Assembly: GCA_963772165.1 (NCBI GenBank)
Contig: CAVYWA010000005.1
Span: 558,001 to 622,000 of the forward strand
Length of the DNA: 64,000 nt
DNA from: JAGVPT01 sp963772165
Lineage (GTDB): Bacteria > Bacteroidota > Ignavibacteria > UBA10030 > UBA8401
Direction: 5' to 3'
The position numbers and the translations under genes were made by a program. Every line of letters starts with the position of its first letter. The stretch's first letter is position 1. This document shows positions 8,192-15,421 of the stretch, piece after piece. Below the pieces are notes generated by a model that did not search any database, was not told the DNA's origin, and was given only the letters and a program-made list of their open reading frames with translations.

Positions 8192-8219
8192 TGGCTCCTG
8201 TAAAGATTTTTTTCAACCC

Positions 8220-8717
8220 GTGCAGATTGTGAAACAACGAATGGTCATTCGCGACCCGATAGCGATTTTTTTGAAAGAACATGATACGGCTCTTGTGCAG
8301 CTGCGGATCTTAAAAAAGTCTGCGGCTGAAATCAGGAAGAACGGCTATTCGGAAAAAATATTCAAACAGCTATTGAAGGCAACTGAATTTGTCGATGAAG
8401 AGGTGCGGGTTCACAACGGCAAAGAAGAGTCAGCCCTCTTCCCGGTCGTCGAACGGTACGTTGACGGGCCGACAAATGTTCTTCGCGAAGAGCATCAGCG
8501 GATGGCAAAGATTTACAAGAAGCTTCATTACAGTATCGATTCCTTGAAAGAAAATCATGAAGACAATGTCGCCCGGCAGGAACTCGCAGAAGCGGCGGAA
8601 GGAATCGTTCAGCTCATGGTCAATCATATCCACAAAGAGAACGAAATTCTCTTCCCGCTGGTGAAAAGGTTTTTTACAAAAGAAGAGCTCCGGAAGGTTG
8701 CCAAGCGGATGTTGTAA
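8220..8717 (+). CDS. Hemerythrin HHE domain protein
   Basis: A 165-residue four-helix protein with the di-iron ligand pattern of the HHE cation-binding family: FLKEHD in the first helix, HNGKEESALFPVVE in the second, REEHQRMAKIY in the third and NHIHKENEILFPLVKR in the fourth. Such proteins bind oxygen, NO or iron, or act in iron-sulfur repair (RIC/YtfE-like), but the N-terminal ScdA domain of RIC is absent. The start is the GTG at 8220, or the ATG at 8241 just before the conserved region. The gene is convergent with the M28 peptidase. Confidence 0.9.
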   Translation: MQIVKQRMVIRDPIAIFLKEHDTALVQLRILKKSAAEIRKNGYSEKIFKQLLKATEFVDEEVRVHNGKEESALFPVVERYVDGPTNVLREEHQRMAKIYKKLHYSIDSLKENHEDNVARQELAEAAEGIVQLMVNHIHKENEILFPLVKRFFTKEELRKVAKRML

Positions 8718-8765
8718 AGAAGTCTTACTGCCTTGACGCAAAGGCTCGGCATCATTTTCATGCCA

Positions 8766-10557
8766 TTAATTTCGTTTTTCCAACTTCACTTTCTTCAATA
8801 TTTTTTCACTCCCCCGCTGTACGATCACTTCAACTTCATCCCCCGGTTTGTACTCCTGTAATGCGTAGGTATAATCGTAAACATTTTTGATGTCAAATTT
8901 TCCAAATTTGACGATGACGTCGCCGCCCATAAGGCCTCCCTTTGCCGCAGGGCTGTTGTCCCTTACCGCAGTGATTTTCATCCCGGCAGTCGTTTCAGAA
9001 TAATCCGGCACAGTTCCAACGTAGACGCGGAAACCGCGGGACTCGTTCCCCGAGGACGACATTGTTGCGGTCTTGAGATAATCAGGGCGCGTTGCATGGT
9101 CGTCAATGTCGACGGCAACTTGGCGGATGTAATTGATGACAAGAGTTTCGCCGCTGTAATTTATTTTATCCGCATGGTCTGAAGGCTTGTGATAATCTTC
9201 GTGAATTCCCGTAAAGAAAAAAAGGACCGGAATGTTTGCTCCATAAAACGAAGAATGGTCGCTCGGGCCGAATCCATCTTTCACAAATTTCAGAACGAAT
9301 GTTGAATCGGAATTGTACTGCGTCAGCACCGAATCCCATCGTGATGAGGTGCCCGTGCCCTGAACCGTCAGCGTTCTATCTTTTAACCTTCCTACCATAT
9401 CGAGGTTGATCATTGTAATGGTATTGTTCAACGGCACGAGAGGATGTTTAACATAGTATTGCGAGCCAAACAGCCCTTCCTCTTCACCGGAGAATGAAAT
9501 AAAGATGACGTTGCGCCGTAACAAATTCCTCTGAGCGTAGAGCATACGTGCAAGCTCGATGATGCCGCCCGTTCCCGATGCATTATCGTCAGCGCCGTTG
9601 TGGATTTCATGCTTATCCGGAGCGAGAGATCCTGACCCCTCGCCGCCCCAGCCAAGGTGATCGTAATGAGCCCCGATCACCAGATATTCTGCGTTTGCAG
9701 TATCGGCGACTCGCAATAATCCGACGACGTTCGCTGTCGTGTCTTTGATTTCAAAAATATCCGATGAAAGTGAGAGAACAAGGTCTGGAACATCGACCGA
9801 AAATGGTTTTTTCGTCGAATTTATTTTTGATTGAAGTGCATCAACAGAAGTGCCCGCATGATGGAGCCAGTCGTCGGCGACAGTGCGGGAGACACTGAAG
9901 ACCGGAATTCCGCTGCTGCTGAAAGAGTTGTCGTATTTCAGCGGGATGAGTTCGTCGGTCGAATCGTCAGCGGAGCCGGTGACGACTAAAAGTGCCTTCG
10001 CTCCTTTTTCCCGTGCCGTCAGAGTTTTATACCTGAGAGGGAGGAACTTGCCGTAATCGGAATGCGGGTTGTCGCCGGTCGGTGAATAGCGCATGATGAG
10101 GACGATCTTATCTTTGACGTCAACGTTCGCATAATCATCTGTACTGCGGATCGGACGAACTGATTCCATAACCGGCAAAAACGACCGGGCCGCTGACATC
10201 GCCGTTGGCTGAAAAGGCGAGCGGGCGGTAGTCTTTGTCGATGTGATATGTTTTTTTATTTCCCCCCTCAACAGAATTCAAAGAATGTTTTTCTCCAAGC
10301 TTCACGCCGGCGATGAAAGTAAAATTTTGAAAGTATGAACCGTTGTCGCCGAACGGGGTGAGCCCGCACGAAGAAAACTGTTTGGCAATATAGAGTGCGG
10401 CGAGTTCTGCTCCTTTGCTTCCGGCTTTCCTTCCTTCCAATGCATCCGACGCCAGGTAGCCAATGTGCTGTTTAAGGTACACGGAGGTGGAATCGTCGAG
10501 TGCAAGTGCATAACGTGTGATGATGAAGAGAAGGGAGTAGAGGAGGATCTTCTTCAT
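8766..10557 (-). pseudogene. M28 family zinc aminopeptidase with PDZ domain, interrupted by a frameshift
   Basis: Two overlapping minus-strand frames encode successive parts of one secreted peptidase. The 5' part (10557 down to the stop at 10135-10137) has a signal peptide, DALEGRKAGSKGAELAALYIA and a PA-like insert ending in VVFAGYGISSSDPQYR. The second frame picks up at DDYANVDVKDKIVL near 10140 and continues to 8766. All M28 zinc ligands are present: GAHYDH, GADDNASG, GEEEGL, NLDMVGR and HEDYH. A PDZ domain fills the last 90 or so residues (GGLMGGDVIVKF). One extra base (or two missing) at about 10138-10148 breaks the frame. This may be a real mutation, a sequencing error or, less likely, a recoding site. 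It lies 4 bp after the SDR gene and closes that operon. Confidence 0.85.
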
Positions 10558-10561
10558 GCCG

Positions 10562-11278
10562 TCAGTCTTTCGTAAAATGTTGGGCGTCGATTGTTTGACC
10601 GGTCACATGCTTTGAATCATCCGATGCAAGATAGACGAAGGCATCGAGAATTTCTTCGGGCTTTTTCAGCGTCCGCTGGTCTTCATCGGGAAATGCCTGA
10701 TGTCTCATTTCTGTTGCGACGGATCCCGGGTTGACGGCGTTGACTCGAATATTTCGTGAACGCAGTTCTTCAGCCAATGCACGCGTGAACCCTTCTGCTG
10801 CAAATTTAGAAACACCGTACGCACCCCAGTTCGCCTTTGCAATTTTACCGACGGAAGAGGAGACGTTGATGATAGAGCCGCCTTGCTCACGGAAGAGCGG
10901 CAGGGCATGCTTCGTCATAAAGAAAAGTCCGTTGAGGTTTACGGACAGAACTTTGTCCCATTCTTGCGACGGATAGTGAGCGAGAGGGACACGCGGGCCG
11001 AGAAGGCCGGCGTTATTTACCAGCACATCGATCGCCCCGAAATTATCCCTGCACAAAGAGAGGAATTCTTCTGCTTGCCGTTCATCGGAAATGTCTGTTT
11101 GCTCAAAAAAAGATTTTCCTCCTGCCGACATAATTTCGAGACTTACTCCCCGCAGCAATTCAACATGACGTGCGCACATGCATACAACGGCGCCTTCGCC
11201 GGCAAACCGTTTCGCGATTGCCCGGCCGATACCACGCGAAGCGCCGCTGATGACTGTAACTTTGTTTACCAGTTTCAC
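10562..11278 (-). CDS. Short-chain dehydrogenase/reductase
   Basis: A 238-residue classical SDR. The NAD(P)-binding GASRGIGRA motif is near residue 13, NNAG at about 90, the catalytic Ser in INVSSSVG, and YGVSK contains the catalytic Tyr and Lys. The C-terminus (HVTGQTIDAQHF) is the usual closing strand. The substrate is unknown. It sits between the TolB-like gene (6 bp upstream) and the M28 peptidase (4 bp downstream), which points to one operon, though the three products have no evident shared pathway. Confidence 0.93.
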   Translation of the reverse strand: MKLVNKVTVISGASRGIGRAIAKRFAGEGAVVCMCARHVELLRGVSLEIMSAGGKSFFEQTDISDERQAEEFLSLCRDNFGAIDVLVNNAGLLGPRVPLAHYPSQEWDKVLSVNLNGLFFMTKHALPLFREQGGSIINVSSSVGKIAKANWGAYGVSKFAAEGFTRALAEELRSRNIRVNAVNPGSVATEMRHQAFPDEDQRTLKKPEEILDAFVYLASDDSKHVTGQTIDAQHFTKD

Positions 11279-11284
11279 TTTATG

Positions 11285-12298
11285 CTATTTCCAATCGGCG
11301 ATAAAGATATTTATTTCTCTGTGCTGAGAGGCATTGCGGCCCGAGGCAAAGACAAGTTTGGTGCCGTCCGGGCTGAACATCGGAAACCCGTCGAATGCAT
11401 CGGAATATGTTACTTGCTCAAGGTTTTTTCCGTTCATATCGATTAAGTAGAGGTCAAAATTCCACCCTTTTTGATCGTTAACATTCGAAGAAAAAATTAT
11501 CCGTTTTCCGTCGGGAGTAAAAAATGGGGCGAAGTTTGCAGCGCCGTTGTTCGTTATCTGACGCTTATTCGACCCGTCGGCATTCATCACCAAGATTTCC
11601 ATGTTCGTCGGTTTTACCAATTGCCGGGCTAGCAAATCCTCCCCCTCTTTTTGGTCTTCGGGGGTTGTAGGGTGATGAGCGCGATACACGATTTGCTTTC
11701 CATCCGGGGAGAAGAACGCCCCTCCGTCATAGCCTTTGTCAAAGGTCAGCCGCTTTTGATTCGAGCCATCGGCGTTCATCGTGTAGATTTCAAGGTCGCC
11801 GTCCCGCGCCGAAGTAAACACGATTGTCTTGCCGTCAGGGGAGATGGTGCCTTCGGCGTCGTAACCGTCTGTGGTCGTCAGTCGTCGGAGGTCGGAGCCG
11901 TCGACATTTGCAGAAAATATATCATAGGTTTTAAACACTGCCCAGACATAACCATGAGAACGGTCGGGGTCGGGAAGGCAATCGCCGCTGCCTAAATGTG
12001 TCGAGGCATAAATAATTCTTTTGCCGTCGGGGAAAAAATAGGCGCACGTCGTTCTGCCGGTTCCCGTGCTCACCAGCGTGTCGCCGGTTCCGTCGATGTT
12101 CATCGTGAAAATTCTGTCGCACGGATAGCCTCCTTTGGCCGATTGGTAAATAAGTTTTTTTCCGTCCGCTGAGAAGTACGCCTCAGCATTCAAGCCGCCG
12201 AACGTAATCTGCTTGATGTTTGCAAGATGCGTTTCCTTCTCCAATTGTGCAAAAGAAATCAAAGGAAGGAACCAAAACAATAGGAGATAGCGTTTCAT
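11285..12298 (-). CDS. Secreted TolB-like beta-propeller protein (PD40 repeats)
   Basis: A 337-residue protein with signal peptide MKRYLLLFWFLPLISFAQ and six or so PD40 repeats of the form FSPDGKxIVYxS..DGxxxIYxMNxDG (for example YFSADGKKLIYQS, YFFPDGKRIIYAS, ISPDGKTIVFTS). It lacks the N-terminal domain and Pal-binding context of true TolB, and no tol-pal genes are nearby. It is expected in the periplasm or outside the cell. It is the first gene of a minus-strand operon with the SDR and M28 peptidase and is divergent from the ferredoxin-led respiratory operon. Confidence 0.9.
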   Translation of the reverse strand: MKRYLLLFWFLPLISFAQLEKETHLANIKQITFGGLNAEAYFSADGKKLIYQSAKGGYPCDRIFTMNIDGTGDTLVSTGTGRTTCAYFFPDGKRIIYASTHLGSGDCLPDPDRSHGYVWAVFKTYDIFSANVDGSDLRRLTTTDGYDAEGTISPDGKTIVFTSARDGDLEIYTMNADGSNQKRLTFDKGYDGGAFFSPDGKQIVYRAHHPTTPEDQKEGEDLLARQLVKPTNMEILVMNADGSNKRQITNNGAANFAPFFTPDGKRIIFSSNVNDQKGWNFDLYLIDMNGKNLEQVTYSDAFDGFPMFSPDGTKLVFASGRNASQHREINIFIADWK

Positions 12299-12483
12299 AA
12301 GATAGCCTCTCAGAGCGACTGATACAAAATGGATTCTTTAGAGTGGAACAAAGTTCCGATGAAGAGTCAACGAAATTCATTCAATGATACGGGTTGTTGT
12401 TGACATATTCAACAGTTAGGTGAACTCACGTATGTCTTCGGCGAGAAAAATCTTCTAACTTGTTCTCAAATACTTTTTTCTTA

Positions 12484-12512
12484 TTGACAAACGAAACATA
12501 TTTTGTTATATT
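12484..12512 (+). promoter_or_regulatory. Sigma-70-type promoter of the respiratory operon
   Basis: TTGACA at 12484-12489 and TATATT at 12507-12512 with a 17-bp spacer. The transcript would start near 12519 and reach the ferredoxin start at 12627. The boxes are identical to those ahead of the Lrp gene. Confidence 0.72.
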
Positions 12513-12626
12513 TTTTTGAGAGTTCGGTGCGTCAAACGCTCGAACACACTACACCTTGAAGAGTTGCCGTTTTTCAAGGTTCTCAACAGAATCTCACTCC
12601 GTAAGCATTCTAGCTATCGTCGCGCT

Positions 12627-12950
12627 ATGCCTGAATCTGTTACAGCATCGCAGCAGCCGGTTTCTGTTGCGGCGCCAAAGAAGAAGAAAAAATCACCTCT
12701 TATTGCAATTATTCATCCCGAAGGATGTACGGGATGCGAAGTCTGCATTGAATTTTGTCCAGTCGATTGCCTCTATAAAGTTCCCGGTCCGGAAAATCCG
12801 AGCGAAAACTTCCACGCAAACGTCAACGGTATCGTCATTGTTGATGAGGAAGTTTGTATTGGATGCAAGCTCTGTGCAAAATACTGTCCGTGGGAGGTTA
12901 TCGATATGGTGAAGCGTGAAGAAGAAACTGCTGTTTCCGCCGCAGCGTAG
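12627..12950 (+). CDS. 2[4Fe-4S] ferredoxin
   Basis: A 107-residue protein. The ATG at 12627 is chosen because the transcript starts near 12519 and the upstream in-frame sequence is not family-like. After a Ser/Ala/Lys-rich lead of about 30 residues come two cluster motifs, CTGCEVCIEFCP and CIGCKLCAKYCP, each CxxCxxCxxxCP. It carries electrons in the cytoplasm, or docks to a membrane partner. It is the first gene of the operon with Rieske protein and cytochrome b, an unusual place for a low-potential carrier. A link to the bc-type complex is possible but only inferred from position. Confidence 0.92.
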   Translation: MPESVTASQQPVSVAAPKKKKKSPLIAIIHPEGCTGCEVCIEFCPVDCLYKVPGPENPSENFHANVNGIVIVDEEVCIGCKLCAKYCPWEVIDMVKREEETAVSAAA

Positions 12951-13017
12951 AGGAGCCTGCTTCTCCATTTTCCGCGTTTGATTTTATGCACTACTACTTT
13001 GTCAGAAGGATATACTG

Positions 13018-13647
13018 ATGGCAGATGAATTAACACCTCCGTTACCGGAATCATCAAAACCTCCGCAGCCGGCTGCGGCTCCGACGGCTCAAATTACTGC
13101 AACGCCGATTCCCAAAAAACCAAAGCAAGATCGCGCTCCGGAAAATGACCCGGGTGTGTGGAGAATGGGGCGCAAAAGCTTTCTTTCTTACGCCGGATGG
13201 CTTTCGTTCCTCGGTTTCCTCGGGATTTCGGCAGTCGGATCATTGCGGTATATGTTTCCCCGCGTCCTCTTCGAACCTCCGACCAAATTTAAAGCCGGTC
13301 TTCCCGGCGATTATATGATAGGTGAAGTAAACGAAAAGTATAAAGACTCCCAACGAATTTGGATTGTCAGAGAGAAGGAAGGGTTCTACGCGCTGATCGC
13401 TATTTGCACTCACCTGGGATGTACGCCGAACTGGCTCGAGGATGCAAATAAATTCAAGTGTCCGTGTCACGGGAGCGGCTATTACAAAAGCGGAATTAAC
13501 TTTGAAGGTCCGACGCCGCGGCCGTTAGAACGTGCGCAGATTACTTTGAACGACGACGGCGAAATTGTCATCGATAAGAGCATCAAGTTTCGCTATGAAC
13601 TCGGTCAATGGGGACTTCCCGGATCGTACCTCAAATACACCGGTTGA
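13018..13647 (+). CDS. Rieske [2Fe-2S] protein of a bc-type complex
   Basis: A 209-residue membrane-anchored Rieske protein. A Pro/Ala-rich cytoplasmic tail (residues 1-45) precedes one membrane helix (about 57-77). The cluster-binding boxes are CTHLGC (Cys130, His132) and CPCHGSGY (Cys148, His151), with Cys135 and Cys150 able to form the usual disulfide. GPTPRPL, seen in many Rieske proteins, follows. It takes electrons from quinol bound at cytochrome b and passes them to cytochrome c. The long proline-rich N-terminus is larger than in most homologues. The gene is 67 bp after the ferredoxin and 21 bp before cytochrome b. Confidence 0.96.
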   Translation: MADELTPPLPESSKPPQPAAAPTAQITATPIPKKPKQDRAPENDPGVWRMGRKSFLSYAGWLSFLGFLGISAVGSLRYMFPRVLFEPPTKFKAGLPGDYMIGEVNEKYKDSQRIWIVREKEGFYALIAICTHLGCTPNWLEDANKFKCPCHGSGYYKSGINFEGPTPRPLERAQITLNDDGEIVIDKSIKFRYELGQWGLPGSYLKYTG

Positions 13648-13668
13648 TACTTTTGAAAGGACTGCTTC

Positions 13669-14448
13669 ATGATTAGCCCGATGGAAAAATTTCGCAAGAC
13701 CGAAGTTTACAAATCCATCTTTCGACACAAGTACGACGATACTCCCCGCAATCGAGCATTGCAGATTGTCGATAACGTTTTTCTTCATCTCCATCCGGTC
13801 CGCATCGCGCGCCACGCGACGAATATCGGCTACACATGGGGGATGGGGGGAATCACGTTTCTCTTGTTCCTCGTGCTAACTCTGACCGGCGTGATCCTGA
13901 TGTTCTATTATAGACCGACGGCACAGTACGCGTATGAAGATATGAAGTATCTTATGAACGACGTTCCGTTCGGGCCGCTCATACGAAACATGCATCGTTG
14001 GGCCGCCCACGCGATGGTCATTACCGTGATGCTCCATATGTTTCGTGTCTTCCTGACCGGTTCCTACAAACCGCCGAGGCAATTTAATTGGGTCATCGGA
14101 GTTGTTCTTCTCCTCCTCACTTTTCTTCTGAGCTTTTCCGGATATTTGCTCCCATGGGATCAGCTTTCAATCTGGGCTGTTACCGTCGGAACGAATATGG
14201 CGCGAGCGACGCCGCTCCTGGGAAGCGAAGGCCCCTTCGGCGCACAGCTCGGTATGCGCCCCGATGCCGATGTTCGGTTTGTCTTGCTCGGCGGGACACA
14301 GGTCGGCCCGCCAACGCTTCTTCGTTTTTACGTCGGTCATTGTATTTTTCTTCCCCTTATCGCCTCGATTTTTATGGTAGTACATTTTTGGCGCATTAGG
14401 AAAGACGGCGGGATCTCTGGACCGGATACCGGAAAGAAGAATTTTTAA
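13669..14448 (+). CDS. Cytochrome b, N-terminal (b6-type) subunit
   Basis: A 259-residue membrane protein with four helices. MHRWAAHAMVITVMLHMFRVFLTG holds heme-ligand histidines and GYLLPWDQLSIWAVTVGTNM the quinol-site helix; VGHCIFLPLIASIFMVVHFWR holds the other histidines. It lacks the second half of mitochondrial cytochrome b, which is encoded by the next gene, as in b6f-like and many split bacterial complexes. It oxidises quinol and moves electrons to the Rieske protein and across the membrane. Its N-terminus (MEKFRKTEVYKSIFRHKYDDTPRNRAL) is an extended cytoplasmic segment. Confidence 0.96.
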   Translation: MISPMEKFRKTEVYKSIFRHKYDDTPRNRALQIVDNVFLHLHPVRIARHATNIGYTWGMGGITFLLFLVLTLTGVILMFYYRPTAQYAYEDMKYLMNDVPFGPLIRNMHRWAAHAMVITVMLHMFRVFLTGSYKPPRQFNWVIGVVLLLLTFLLSFSGYLLPWDQLSIWAVTVGTNMARATPLLGSEGPFGAQLGMRPDADVRFVLLGGTQVGPPTLLRFYVGHCIFLPLIASIFMVVHFWRIRKDGGISGPDTGKKNF

Positions 14449-14474
14449 AAAATAATTTCAAGCGCGAAACACTT

Positions 14475-15380
14475 ATGAAGCATTTGTTGGAACTCGTCAG
14501 CAAACCGGATAACATTCCCATCGTCGGATTGCTGCTGCTTGTTATCTTTTATTCGTGGCTTGCATGGACGAAAGCGCGGAAGAACGATCTGGCTCAAACT
14601 CCCGAAGAGGCGACGCTCGACGATAAAGTGCAGGTGTGGCCCTATCTTGTGCGCGTAGAATTTCTTGCAATGCTGCTTGTCCTTTTTATTCTCGTCATCT
14701 GGTCCGTTTTCATCAACGCGCCCCTGGAAGCGCCCGCGAACCCATCGCTGACGCCGAACCCGTCGAAGGCTCCCTGGTATTTTTTAGGCCTGCAGGAACT
14801 TCTCGTCTACTTTGATCCGTGGATTGCCGGCGTTGTTCTTCCGTCGATCATTATCGTCGGGCTCATGATTATTCCGTACGTCGACATCAACGAAAAGGGA
14901 AACGGGTACTATACATTTAAGGATCGAAAATTTGCGATCCTCACATTCTGCTTCGGTTTTTTGATTCTCTGGGTTTCCCTGATCGTGCTCGGGACTTTTA
15001 TGCGTGGACCCGGTTGGAATTTTTTCTTGCCGTGGGAAGATTGGGACCTCCATAAAGTCGTGGTCTTGAACAATGTTGATTTGTCCGAATACTTCGGAAT
15101 GCCGACTCACCATCCCGATAACAGCTTGAACATTGCGGCTTCGGTTTTCGGATTTTTATTTATTGCCGCTTTCTATGGGGGGCTCGGCGGATGGCATTAC
15201 ATGAAGTTTAAGAGTTCCGACGTTGTTAAGAAACTCGGCCTCGGCCGTTACGCACTAGTTCTCGGCCTCTTTTTGACAATGATGTTTGTGGTTTTGAAAA
15301 TTGTTTTGCGTCTGGCACCTCCTTTTTTCGGTGCATATCCGGTGAAGTATATCTGGGTGACGCCCTGGTTTAACGTTTAG
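14475..15380 (+). CDS. Cytochrome b, C-terminal (subunit IV-like) subunit
   Basis: A 301-residue membrane protein. The block SLTPNPSKAPWYFLGLQELLVYFDPWIAG contains the PEWY-like quinol-oxidation site, here PWYF, as in split cytochromes b. It has about six hydrophobic segments, more than the three of plant subunit IV, with an extra amphipathic N-terminal helix and C-terminal extension. A periplasmic loop carries MRGPGWNFFLPWEDWD. It is the partner of the b6-type subunit 26 bp upstream. The added helices may hold the large cytochrome c encoded next. Confidence 0.93.
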   Translation: MKHLLELVSKPDNIPIVGLLLLVIFYSWLAWTKARKNDLAQTPEEATLDDKVQVWPYLVRVEFLAMLLVLFILVIWSVFINAPLEAPANPSLTPNPSKAPWYFLGLQELLVYFDPWIAGVVLPSIIIVGLMIIPYVDINEKGNGYYTFKDRKFAILTFCFGFLILWVSLIVLGTFMRGPGWNFFLPWEDWDLHKVVVLNNVDLSEYFGMPTHHPDNSLNIAASVFGFLFIAAFYGGLGGWHYMKFKSSDVVKKLGLGRYALVLGLFLTMMFVVLKIVLRLAPPFFGAYPVKYIWVTPWFNV

Positions 15381-15421
15381 CGCATCGCACGTAATTTCTT
15401 CTTCATAAGGAGTTCAGATTG

